Assembly (NCBI GenBank): GCA_947589635.1
Contig: CANQCC010000025.1
Span: 1 to 13,979, forward strand
Source of the DNA: an uncultured Clostridia bacterium
Lineage (GTDB): Bacteria; Bacillota; Clostridia; Christensenellales; CAG-917
Length of the DNA: 13,979 bases
Reading direction: 5' to 3'
Shown: positions 1 to 7,700 of the stretch, in pieces
How the letters are laid out: every line of letters begins with the position of its first letter
Numbering within the stretch: position 1 is the first letter of the stretch
Made by a program: the position numbers and the translations under genes
Notes under the pieces: model-generated
The model's database searches: none
Seen by the model: only the letters and a program-made list of their open reading frames with translations
What the model was told of the DNA's origin: nothing

Positions 1-74
1 ACCTTATAATACGCGCGCTCCCGTGCGGCCTGAATGATTTTTACGATTTCGGAATAGTTGTTGTCTGGCAACAT
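1..74 (-). CDS. Partial gene start, probable DUF1016/YhcG-family N-terminus
   Basis: Only the first 24 codons are inside the window; the gene continues leftwards beyond base 1. The reading begins MLPDNNYSEIVKII and continues with a run rich in Ala, Arg and Tyr. This resembles the helical N-terminal segment of DUF1016 proteins (YhcG-like, with a C-terminal PDDEXK nuclease fold, often in accessory or defence loci). The match is by eye and on very few residues. The start was chosen because AAGGAG at 81-86 (minus strand) lies six bases before the ATG at 72-74; another in-frame ATG at 78-80 directly abuts that site and is less likely. Another helical gene start remains possible. Confidence 0.5.
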   Translation of the reverse strand, partial: MLPDNNYSEIVKIIQAARERAYYK

Positions 75-124
75 AGCCATCTCCTTGCTTTATGTATTTA
101 TGGAAGCGTTATCGCACAACGAAT

Positions 125-153
125 TTTATAAGAGCGATACACCTATTTCTCAT
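125..153 (-). promoter_or_regulatory. Weak candidate promoter for the left-edge gene
   Basis: On the minus strand ATGAGA (148-153, four of six matches to TTGACA) is followed after 17 bases by TATAAA (125-130, five of six matches to TATAAT). Transcription would start about 45 bases before the ATG at 74. The surrounding DNA is AT-rich, so chance matches are expected; this is only the best candidate seen. Confidence 0.25.
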
Positions 154-320
154 TTAAGACAACCAGAGTTGCCCATCGCTTGGTTCTATTCGGCTACCAT
201 AATACAAATATACTTTTATATAATCTTACCATCAAACGACAAAATCCGCAACAATAAATCCAAAATCAATTCTAAAAACAGCACTTCATAACTTCATTCT
301 GTAATCTGCCTATATATAAA

Positions 321-356
321 AATTCCAACCTATGCGGTTCGACATAGGTTGGGATT
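321..356 (-). terminator. Hairpin followed by T-tract on the minus strand
   Basis: A 14-base-pair stem (321-334 with 343-356, one G-T pair) closes an 8-base loop. Read on the minus strand the stem runs into TTTTTATATATA, the layout of an intrinsic terminator. No gene ends just upstream of it on that strand inside 393-690, so it may stop read-through from the membrane-protein gene or end a transcript not recognised here. Confidence 0.5.
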
Positions 357-364
357 GGCGTGCC

Positions 365-392
365 AAAACCCTCGCTTCCGCGAGGGTTTTTT
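365..392. terminator. Bidirectional intrinsic terminator
   Basis: AAAACCCTCGC (365-375), a TTCC loop, then GCGAGGGTTTT (380-390) form a perfect 11-pair stem with A- and T-runs on either side. Either strand reads as a rho-independent terminator; the plus strand continues with two further T. It lies next to the hairpin at 321-356, giving two back-to-back stop structures. Confidence 0.75.
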
Positions 393-690
393 GCGCCGAA
401 TGAAAATTTCGCTTCGCTCAATTTTGCGCAATCGCTGCTCCGCTCGCGAAAACACAAAACTTATACTCGTATTTTCCACGTCAATTGTGATTGTTAACAT
501 CTATCAATTTAATTTCGCTCCGCTTGCGGCGACTTCGTCCCGCTGTCGGCAAGCCGCCACCGTCGCCGTATGGTCTGTGAAGCGACGGAGACCCCCGCTT
601 CACAGAATTAATGACAATTAGTTTATTGTTCTTTTAAAATGTGCACCGAGTTTGTATTGCGTTTGGGAGACAAATCCCGTCGGGAGTGCC
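393..690. other. Gene-free stretch with hairpins; possible short RNA
   Basis: No open frame here has a ribosome binding site or a recognisable product. Two stems are visible: nine pairs between 525-533 and 562-570 (one G-T pair), and a perfect nine-pair stem CTGTGAAGC/GCTTCACAG at 575-583 and 597-605. Together with the weak plus-strand promoter at 485-513 and the terminator at 691-719 they would define a transcript of roughly 200 bases. No known RNA family is recognised, and the region could equally be decayed intergenic DNA. Confidence 0.25.
485..513 (+). promoter_or_regulatory. Weak candidate plus-strand promoter
   Basis: TTGTGA (485-490, four of six matches) and TTTAAT (508-513, five of six) are separated by exactly 17 bases. 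A start near 520 would transcribe the hairpins at 525-605 and end at the terminator at 691-719. There is no downstream gene on this strand before 1963, which is why this is only a candidate. Confidence 0.25.
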
Positions 691-719
691 AAAAAAGCTC
701 GTCAATGACGAGCTTTTTT
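691..719. terminator. Strong bidirectional intrinsic terminator
   Basis: AAAAAAGCTCGTC (691-703) pairs perfectly with GACGAGCTTTTTT (707-719) across a three-base loop. On the minus strand it lies about 80 bases past the stop codon of the membrane-protein gene (799-1635) and is the natural end of that transcript. Confidence 0.85.
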
Positions 720-798
720 CTAATTGCTAAAGTTATGGATCAAAAAACAGTTCTGGGGTCGAAGGGCGAGAGGCTTATTGTTGCGTATCGCTTTCCAC

Positions 799-1635
799 TT
801 AGCTTTCAGTCATGTCGGAAGGTTCCGAGGATGATTGCGTGGCGCTTTCGGGATCGCTTTCTGCCGCGGCGGAAGAGGAATTGGAAAGTTCGGCCGCGTC
901 GGAAGATTGAGGTTCGTCTTGCTTATCAATTTCAGCGGCGTGAGATGGCTTGGGAGCTGCGGCGGCGTCGAATAGCGGCTGGGTCAGGAAGATGAGCGCG
1001 AGCAGCGCCTCGAGCATCATAAAGATGTACAACTGCGCGGCGGCGGTGACAAAGGCGTTGCTGTCCGGCGAGTTGACCTGCGGGATGGAATACACGCCCG
1101 TGATGATGATAAACGCCATCAGCGCGGAGGCTCCGATGCCCTGTTTGAGGTTGCGCAACAGCAGCAGCACGCACATCGCGATGGTGACGATGGCGAACAG
1201 GCAGAAGCCCGTGGTGGCGAGGATGTTGTGGAAGAGCCTCGGCACGTAGTTTTCGTCCCCGGGCAAAAACGGTATGGACACGCCGACGATCATGATGACG
1301 GACGAGGCGCCCGTCAAGCCTATGAGCGTTTGTTTCGCGCGCTTGTTAAAGCCGCAGGAGTTGAGCGCCAGCACCAGCAGGTAGATGTACAGCGCGAGGT
1401 TTACTATGCCCCACAGGTAGGGGACCTCGAGGTGGTTATGCTCCCAGCCGAGCTTGGACAGGGAGGTTTGCACGGTTCTAAGCCCGCCGCCGGGCAAAAA
1501 TTTCAGCGTGAGCACGACAAGCAAAATCGAATAGATCGGCACAATGACGAAGGTCAGCAGCAGGGTCGCGATTTGATGCGCGCGCAAGTTTTTGTCAAGC
1601 CACTGAGGTCTGAAGCGCAGATCGGCAAGTTTCAT
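799..1635 (-). CDS. Six-helix membrane protein of unknown function
   Basis: A 278-residue integral membrane protein whose family I do not recognise. Hydrophobic segments lie at about residues 22-46, 73-92, 103-123, 135-160, 168-186 and 196-220, suggesting six helices. The last about 55 residues are a hydrophilic low-complexity tail rich in Ala, Ser, Glu and Asp, probably disordered. No catalytic motif is visible. An in-frame ATG exists upstream at 1734, but the ATG at 1635 is preferred: it has GAGGTG seven or fewer bases upstream and its protein begins MKLADLRF just before the first helix, while the longer version would extend across the promoter. It is divergent from mnmA and monocistronic, ending at the terminator at 691-719. 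Confidence 0.85.
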   Translation of the reverse strand: MKLADLRFRPQWLDKNLRAHQIATLLLTFVIVPIYSILLVVLTLKFLPGGGLRTVQTSLSKLGWEHNHLEVPYLWGIVNLALYIYLLVLALNSCGFNKRAKQTLIGLTGASSVIMIVGVSIPFLPGDENYVPRLFHNILATTGFCLFAIVTIAMCVLLLLRNLKQGIGASALMAFIIITGVYSIPQVNSPDSNAFVTAAAQLYIFMMLEALLALIFLTQPLFDAAAAPKPSHAAEIDKQDEPQSSDAAELSNSSSAAAESDPESATQSSSEPSDMTES

Positions 1636-1654
1636 GATATCACCTCGCAAAGTT

Positions 1655-1669
1655 CTATCTATATGATAG
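1655..1669. promoter_or_regulatory. Inverted repeat overlapping the -10 element
   Basis: CTATC-TATAT-GATAG is a five-base inverted repeat that covers the -10 box (1663-1668) and probable start site of the membrane-protein promoter. Its position suits a repressor operator, but half-sites are short and AT-rich and no regulator gene is present in the window. Confidence 0.3.
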
Positions 1670-1691
1670 TATGTTTGTCGCAATTTGTCAA
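1663..1691 (-). promoter_or_regulatory. Sigma-A type promoter of the membrane-protein gene
   Basis: On the minus strand TTGACA (1686-1691, perfect) is followed after 17 bases by TATCAT (1663-1668). The start site would fall near 1656, giving a leader of about 20 bases that holds the GAGGTG ribosome binding site for the ATG at 1635. Confidence 0.75.
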
Positions 1692-1738
1692 CCCGTAGGC
1701 TGCGCGTGAGGCAACTTAAAGCGGAGCGGAGCATGTCT

Positions 1739-1800
1739 GCGATTTATGTCGTAAGGCGGTGAAAATTTTTTACAAAAGCGGCGATATATGTCGTAAGGCG
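1739..1800. repeat. Short direct repeat, period 42, in the divergent intergenic region
   Basis: Bases 1739-1758 and 1781-1800 are identical except for one position (GCGAT[T/A]TATGTCGTAAGGCG). A degraded third version is visible near 1815-1831. Each copy contains a loose dyad of the form CGAnATATgTCG. The repeats lie between the divergent promoters of the membrane-protein gene and mnmA, and could be protein-binding sites or members of a dispersed intergenic repeat. Confidence 0.55.
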
Positions 1801-1872
1801 ATAAAAAATATGCGCGTCGATCTTATGGCGGTTTTTAAGTTGTAAAACCATAAAAATTTATAATTCGTAAGT

Positions 1873-1887
1873 CTATGGCAAATTTTT
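1873..1887. repeat. 15-base direct repeat flanking mnmA (left copy)
   Basis: CTATGGCAAATTTTT occurs here and again, identically, at 3050-3064, so mnmA sits between two direct copies. The motif resembles the AT-rich part of the 42-base repeats at 1739-1800, so a dispersed intergenic repeat is more likely than a transposition footprint. Confidence 0.4.
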
Positions 1888-1927
1888 CAACGCGAAATTT
1901 GACGAGGCGGCTGTCCTTTCGGCGCGC

Positions 1928-1956
1928 TTGACACCCTGCCCTTTGCGGGCTATAAT
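1928..1956 (+). promoter_or_regulatory. Perfect consensus sigma-A promoter of mnmA
   Basis: TTGACA (1928-1933) and TATAAT (1951-1956) both match consensus exactly, with 17 bases between. Only six bases separate the -10 box from the mnmA ATG at 1963, so initiation at the usual distance would put the first transcribed base at or next to the start codon. Confidence 0.85.
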
Positions 1957-1962
1957 AGGCGT

Positions 1963-3036
1963 ATGAAAAATCGCGTGGTAGTAGGCATGTCGGGCGGGGT
2001 CGATTCCGCGGTGGCGGCTGCTCTTTTGAAGGAGCAGGGCTTTGACGTAGTCGGGCTTTACATGGCGAATTGGCGCGAGGAGAGCGACGACGGCTGTTGC
2101 ACGGGCGAGCAAGATTGGTCCGACGTGCGCGACGTATGCGACGCGATCGGGATCCCCTATTATTCGGCGGATTTTTCGCAGCAATATCTTGACGACGTAT
2201 TCAAGCTGTTTGTGGAGGAATACAAGCGCGGGCGCACGCCCAATCCCGACGTGCTTTGCAATCGCGAGATAAAGTTTGGTCCGTTTGCGGATTTTGCGCG
2301 GCAGATGGGCGCGGAGTACATTGCGACGGGGCATTATTGTCGGATAAGTCACGACGGCGGCGTCAACACGTTGCTGCGGGCGGCTGACGAAAACAAGGAT
2401 CAGACCTATTTTCTCAACCAAGTGCGGCAGGAGCAGCTTAACGGCGTGCTTTTCCCTATCGGCGGCATGCTGAAGCCCGAAGTCCGCGCGCTTGCGGAGC
2501 GGTTTAACATCCCTGTGGCGAAAAAGAAGGACAGCACGGGGGTATGCTTCATCGGCGAGCGCAATTTCCGCAAGTTTTTGGCGCAATACATCCCTATGCG
2601 CAAGGGCGACATAGTGACGGCGGACGGCAAGGTTGTAGGCACGCATGACGGCGTATTTTTCTACACGCTTGGGCAGCGGCGCGGGCTTGGCATAGGCGGC
2701 AGCGCGGACGGCACTGGGGAGCGGTGGTTCGTTCTTAAAAAAGACGTGGAAAAAAACCTGCTTATCGTGTCGCAGGGCGAGGATGACGCGCTGTTTTCGG
2801 GCGCGCTTGAGACGGAGGGTTTCAACTTTATCACTCCCCCGCCCTGTCGCGAGTTTGCGTGCATGGCGCGCATCAAGCATCGTCAGCCGTTGCAAAGCGC
2901 GGTGGCGACGGTGACGGAGGGCGGCGTACGCGTCGAGTTTGAGCAAAAGCAGCGTGCGATAGCGCCGGGGCAATACGCGGTGCTGTATCTTGGCGAGGTC
3001 TGCCTTGGGGGAGGGGTGATATCCCGCGCGCTTTGA
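1963..3036 (+). CDS. mnmA: tRNA-specific 2-thiouridylase MnmA
   Basis: A 357-residue enzyme, normal length for MnmA. It activates U34 of tRNA-Lys, -Glu and -Gln with ATP and replaces the 2-oxygen with sulfur delivered as a persulfide, in the cytoplasm. The N-terminal PP-loop ATP-binding motif SGGVDS is at residues 10-15. The catalytic cysteines are C99 in NPDVLCN and C195 in STGVCFIGER, and the hallmark FYTLGQRRGLGIGG lies at about 233-246. The C-terminal beta-barrel follows to residue 357. The ATG at 1963 is fixed by homology because the protein must begin just before the PP-loop, yet no Shine-Dalgarno site precedes it and the promoter leaves almost no leader. The gene stands alone: no cysteine desulfurase partner is adjacent. 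It ends at a strong terminator. Confidence 0.97.
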   Translation: MKNRVVVGMSGGVDSAVAAALLKEQGFDVVGLYMANWREESDDGCCTGEQDWSDVRDVCDAIGIPYYSADFSQQYLDDVFKLFVEEYKRGRTPNPDVLCNREIKFGPFADFARQMGAEYIATGHYCRISHDGGVNTLLRAADENKDQTYFLNQVRQEQLNGVLFPIGGMLKPEVRALAERFNIPVAKKKDSTGVCFIGERNFRKFLAQYIPMRKGDIVTADGKVVGTHDGVFFYTLGQRRGLGIGGSADGTGERWFVLKKDVEKNLLIVSQGEDDALFSGALETEGFNFITPPPCREFACMARIKHRQPLQSAVATVTEGGVRVEFEQKQRAIAPGQYAVLYLGEVCLGGGVISRAL

Positions 3037-3049
3037 GGGCTTTTTGTCG

Positions 3050-3064
3050 CTATGGCAAATTTTT
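3050..3064. repeat. 15-base direct repeat flanking mnmA (right copy)
   Basis: Identical to 1873-1887, starting 14 bases after the mnmA stop codon and just before the terminator stem. Confidence 0.4.
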
Positions 3065-3072
3065 TTGCAAAA

Positions 3073-3108
3073 AATTAAGAGCCTTATCGGGCTCTTAATT
3101 GTTTTTTT
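3073..3108. terminator. Bidirectional terminator between mnmA and the convergent lipoprotein gene
   Basis: AATTAAGAGCC (3073-3083) and GGCTCTTAATT (3090-3100) form a perfect 11-pair stem with a six-base loop, followed by GTTTTTTT on the plus strand and by a T-run on the minus strand. It ends mnmA and can also stop the lipoprotein transcript arriving from the opposite direction. Confidence 0.88.
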
Positions 3109-3212
3109 AGTTGATTTTCAAATTGATTTTTCAGCTTGCTGATCAAGGTCGCTTTTTAGGGCGTCCTTATCTTTTCGGCAATTTTTTTAGGTTTGCCCCG
3201 CTTAAAGCCGCC

Positions 3213-4625
3213 TTACTCTACCCTTGTCAGGCGTATTACTCCGTCAAGGACGATGGCGTCCTCCTCGAATGAGACGGTGCGGCGCTCCTGTCTTTGCGGC
3301 GGATTTTCGCCCTCGAGCTCCTCCGGGGAAAAGATCTGCAAAAAGTCGCAATACATATTGTCGCCGCTGCCGAACATAGTGCCGACGTAGTTTTCTACGG
3401 TGTCATATTCGCTCATTTGGGGCGGGTTTTTGTCCTCGATGGAGAGGGTTGTCGCTCCGTCGGCGAGTGTGAGGATATACGTCTTTTTAAGGCCGCTTGG
3501 ATATTCTACGACCGCCTGCCACGCGCCGAAGTATTTTTGGTCGACGGTGGCTATCAGCGAGCTGTCCGCCCATGTGGCTTTCAAAACGGCGTTTGCGCGC
3601 GAGAAGGTATACATGGAGCCGGCGGCGTATCTTGTGACGAATGCGCCCGCGACGTACTCGTCCCAGCCGAGGAAGACAAATCCGTCGCGCGTGGGCTGGT
3701 CTTCTGGCAGGTAGAAATATTCGTCCTGATAGCCGCTTTTCGGGGCGGGCGTGGGGGAGGAGGCGCCCTGCGTGTCGAACGAGACGGAGCATGCGATGTG
3801 CCTTGTTATCTTCGCGGGGGCGTCGTAGGACTCGCCGTTGAAGTAGGTCAGCGATGCGTTGCCGCTTGGGACGAACTTATGATAGACATACAAGTTTTCC
3901 TCGCCCGCGATGGGTGATTTTGCGGCGAGGTAGAATCCGTTTGAGGCCTGATAGGCGGCGACGGGTTTGGGGCTGTCGTCGTTTATGCCGAGGCTTGCCC
4001 CGCTTGCCGTGATCTCAAGGCGGTAGTCGTCTCCGGTGCTGTCGTTTTTGCCCGTCCAAAGCCCATAGACCTCCTCGCCGAGGGTCGCGGCTTGCGCCCT
4101 GCCGCCTTTAGCCTGCACCTCGACGGTCTGGCCGTTGTAATCCTTGGGCAGGATCTGCATATTGCCGGGCGCGGAGTTTTCGCGGACGAACCAGCCCTCG
4201 AAGACTCTGCCGGGGACGCTTCTGATGGCGGCGGAGAACGGGTCCTGCCTGCTTTCCACAAGCGAGTTGCCCAGATACTTGCCGTTTTCGTCGAAGTAGA
4301 TTATGCGTTCGGCGTGGGTTTGCCAAGTGGCGACAAAGGTGACGTTGCCATGCACGGTGAAGTCGTCTCCCGCGGCGTAGTCCACGTCGTTGGCGGACCA
4401 GCATATGAAGTCCATGCCCTCCCATATGGGAGCGGACGGCAGTTTGATGATGTCGCCGTCCTTGGCGCGGATGTCGGCGGGCGCGTCGCCCTGCCCTGCG
4501 TAGTCGCCCAGGTTGAAAGAAATCAAAAAGGCGTTATCCTTGCCCTTGTCGCCGCACGCGACAAGCGCGAAGACAAGCGCCGCCGCCAGCGTAGCCGTCA
4601 AAACCGCCTGCCAAATTTTTTTCAT
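3213..4625 (-). CDS. InlB-repeat lipoprotein (470 aa)
   Basis: An exported lipoprotein: a signal peptide with a long Ala/Val/Leu core ends in the lipobox LVAC, with C24 as the lipidated residue. Three InlB B-type (Flg_new-like) units follow at about residues 35-101, 108-171 and 280-352, recognisable by W-x-ATW ends and FxGW cores. Between and after them are beta-rich modules. One at about 200-235, YRLEITASG, matches the module right after the InlB block of the upstream giant protein. The C-terminus has no LPXTG or membrane segment. The start at 4625 is chosen over an in-frame ATG at 4724: it has AGGAG about ten bases upstream and directly yields the signal peptide. It is the second gene of a probable operon. 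A role in surface adhesion or glycan contact is inference only. Confidence 0.9.
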   Translation of the reverse strand: MKKIWQAVLTATLAAALVFALVACGDKGKDNAFLISFNLGDYAGQGDAPADIRAKDGDIIKLPSAPIWEGMDFICWSANDVDYAAGDDFTVHGNVTFVATWQTHAERIIYFDENGKYLGNSLVESRQDPFSAAIRSVPGRVFEGWFVRENSAPGNMQILPKDYNGQTVEVQAKGGRAQAATLGEEVYGLWTGKNDSTGDDYRLEITASGASLGINDDSPKPVAAYQASNGFYLAAKSPIAGEENLYVYHKFVPSGNASLTYFNGESYDAPAKITRHIACSVSFDTQGASSPTPAPKSGYQDEYFYLPEDQPTRDGFVFLGWDEYVAGAFVTRYAAGSMYTFSRANAVLKATWADSSLIATVDQKYFGAWQAVVEYPSGLKKTYILTLADGATTLSIEDKNPPQMSEYDTVENYVGTMFGSGDNMYCDFLQIFSPEELEGENPPQRQERRTVSFEEDAIVLDGVIRLTRVE

Positions 4626-4650
4626 AGTCACGTCACTCCTCATACAACAC

Positions 4651-4675
4651 GGCCTCGGACTTAACCGCCGAGGCC
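4651..4675 (-). promoter_or_regulatory. Hairpin in the gap between the two lipoprotein genes
   Basis: GGCCTCGG (4651-4658) pairs perfectly with CCGAGGCC (4668-4675) across nine bases. On the minus strand it lies 46 bases after the giant gene's stop codon and ten bases before the AGGAG site of the next gene. It is followed there by GTGTTGTATG rather than a T-run, so full termination is doubtful. Partial attenuation or mRNA 3'-end stabilisation of the upstream message is more likely. No promoter is evident in the gap. Confidence 0.5.
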
Positions 4676-4720
4676 ATATCGTTTTGTTTGTTGCTTTTGT
4701 CCCTCGCTTCCGCCGAGAGG

Positions 4721-7700
4721 TCACGCAGTATACACCTTACCATCCTCGCCCTGTTTTGTCAGCGTGTTTTGCGTGTATACATAGGTGCCGTTGATAACAT
4801 CTAACGTGGCAATGTTAATGGTGATATTTATGGTCCCATCGGATTGGATAGATACAGTATATGTGCCCGTGCCGTTTCCCGCGGTACCATCGTATTCAAC
4901 TGTATTCCCTTCGTGATTAAGCGTCAGAGAATCAGAACCTTCATTAAGCGTATAGGTCCCGTCGATATTGAGACTCAAGTCGCCGGAATAAGAATAACTA
5001 TCTGCAACAGATAACACATTATAACTAATCGTTACAGTGTAAGCATAATCATCTGCTGTTGTAAATTTAATCACACCAGATGCAGTAGTGATATATGATA
5101 CCGTGCCCTTATCTGACTCATTCCTTGTGACCTTTACTTGCATATCGCCCAAAAACTCAAGTTTTAAATCAGCTGGGCTTCCCCACGATCGACCAATAGA
5201 CCCTTCGAACGTTCCGGAAAGTATTACATCTTCAGGACATTCCGAAAGAGTGTTTTCTTTGTACTTCTTCTCGTCGGAGGTGCCTTGGATGCAAGTCAAC
5301 GTCCAAGTGGAGCTACTCTTCTTGAGAGTCCATCCTGTGGTGTTTGACGAAGCGCTGTCCTTCATGATGATATAGTAGCTGTTTTCCGCAAGCAACCAGA
5401 TGTACTGAGATTCAAGCGCAGCATCGCCCATTTTGAACGAAACCTTGTTTTGTTCAATGGTTACCTTACCAATGTTTCTTGCGCCAGAGCTCGTCGTGGT
5501 TGCTAACCAAACGATACTGTCTTCTCCGTACAATTCTTCCGGCAAATCTGCATTGCCTTTCTCCACGTCAAGTAGCGTTTGATCGCCCAAGGAGGTTCCG
5601 CTGCCCGAAGTGCATCTCAAAACCCAAAGCCCATCGCTGCCCTTCTTGAGAGTCCAGACGGAATCATCGCTCATGGTGATATAGTAGTTGTTTTCCGCAA
5701 GCAACCAGATATGCGCGGAGCTGAGCGCAGCCTCGCTGACCGTGAACAAAATCGAATTGGCAGTTATTGTGACGTCGCCAAGATCGGATTTATTATCGGT
5801 TTGCGTTATACCCTTCCAAACCTTACTTTCTGTTCCATACAGTTCGGCAGGCAACGTCGCTTCCTTGGGTAGTCCCTTAGCATATGTGCCTTTGAGGTAA
5901 CTGTAAAATTGAATCTCGATTTGATCCGCCGACTTGACAATTATACGAGTGCCGGAATCTGAGCCTTCTTTTGCTACAAAGTCATACACGCCGTCTGCGA
6001 TCTGAATCAGCTCAGACGCATTACCTGTAAGCGCAGCAGACGAGATGGTCAACTTGCCTTCGGACTCGGCAATGTTTATAGTGACAAAACCGCTTGAAGT
6101 CTTGCAATACCAGTTTCCCTTGATGTCGCTGTCGCTGACGCCTGTTGCTTCGACCGGAACATAGTCCCTATTCTGCAACGCTGTGTTTGAAGCGCTGACT
6201 ATCCTCATCTTTGTGGGGTTTGGAGCAACTCCTTCTGTAATATTGACAACCCATGCACTTCCACCGGCGTCAAACGTGACGCCTGCGCTGCCACTGGCAC
6301 TGTAGGGCACATCCTTATACAGGTTGCCGTCATCTCCGTCTATAATCGTAACTTTGCCATCGGCGCTGAAAATGAGTGTTGCATAATAATAGCTAGCTTT
6401 ATATTCATAAACGCCCTCAATTTGAATGGTGATCTCCGCGCCAAGTTCGTTATCCTTATAGTCGGTGGCACCGTCAAATGCGCCCGCTGTGCAGCTGAGC
6501 ACCCACTTAGTACCGTCGTTCTTGAGGGTCCATTGCGAGTAGTCGTTCATGATAAGCACATAGTTGTTGCTTTGGCCCAAGATATACTTGCTTGTAAGCT
6601 CGCTTCCCCCGCTCAATATGATTTTGATTACGGGGTCCTCCACCTTCACGCTTTCCGCCTTAGTGCCGGAGCCATAAACATTCCACACACCGTCTTTTTT
6701 TGTACCGCCCGTCTTAAGCTCCTCGGGTATGGTGGCAGAGCTTAAGGTATTCTTATCAAACTTAACGGCAAATGGCGCACTGCTACTTGATGACGTGATA
6801 TTAAGTTTTGTCACATCATCTTCCACGCTTACAACAGCCGTGTACACTATCTTATTTATTGTGAATGAATACGCGCCCTTAGCATACACCGTGATGTCTT
6901 CAACGGTTTCAACAATGCTGTTTGAAGACGCAGTCACGCTGACCTTGCCCTCTGCAGTTGAGAAGTTGAGGAACTTATAGTCTGTGCTGGAGCCGGCATG
7001 CCACTCGCCGTTGATGTCAAAGTCTTCGGGCACTGCCACTTTGGTGCAAGATGTAGGATAATAGGTCTTAATTGCAGTTGTATCAATAGTGACAGTTAGC
7101 GTTCCGTCAGAATCGGCAAACGAGCGTGAAAGCTTCCAAGTACTAGTCGCATCTCTATTTGAGTTGTTCTTATATTTTACTGTCTTGCATATCGCATGAC
7201 GAGATGTAATAAACTCAAAATCATATTTGCCGGGATTTGGGTTCAATGCATAACCTTTTGTGCTGACCTCCGAAGATATTGTAATTGTGCCTCCATTGAT
7301 AAATATGGCGGTTTTCTTGTTTTTTTGTGCACCTTCCCAAATGCCGTCCAAGTCATAGTCCTTATCCTGTGAGAACGTGGCGGTATCCGAATTGTGTTTT
7401 ACGCTGAACGAGGCAGGCGCCGAGGTGGTGCTGTCAATAGTAATGTAATACTTATCACTGCTGTATTCAAGACGTATCATGTTCTTCGCCACAGTGGTGT
7501 ATTTTTGCGATTTCGTGTTTGCAAACTTTGACGTATCGCCTACCGTGGCATATTGATCATCGGTAAACGTGAACGCATAATACGTGTTGTTAAACATGCC
7601 GACATACCTCTTGCCTTGGGTAATTTCGAACATGTTGAGCTCTTCGTAGTCGTCCTTCTCAAACTTAACGTTTTGTGCATCGTTGTAGTAGTCTACAAGC

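Noticed and set aside
58..291. 77-codon plus-strand frame
   Set aside because: It overlaps the ribosome binding site and start of the left-edge gene in the opposite sense, has no Shine-Dalgarno site, and its composition follows AT-rich noncoding DNA.
321..356. GGTTCGA in a loop, as in a tRNA T-arm
   Set aside because: The surrounding bases pair as one 14-pair stem, with no acceptor, D- or anticodon arm; it is a simple terminator-like hairpin.
1873..2973. 366-codon minus-strand frame opposite mnmA
   Set aside because: It is a shadow of mnmA produced by GC-biased third positions, with Arg/Ala/His-rich composition and no recognisable domain.
1873..3064. mnmA as a transposed unit bounded by target-site duplications
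   Set aside because: There is no transposase or terminal inverted repeat, the 15-base copies are AT-rich and resemble other nearby repeats, and mnmA is a conserved housekeeping gene.
3085..3212. Lys/Arg-rich reading in frame after the 470-residue lipoprotein's stop codon
   Set aside because: It contains an in-frame stop, runs into the terminator stem, and is explained by A-rich sequence on that strand; no evidence of a broken gene.
4721..4800. LPXTG sorting signal at the C-terminus of the giant protein
   Set aside because: The last residues are polar and end GEDGKVYTA, with no LPXTG, hydrophobic segment or basic tail.
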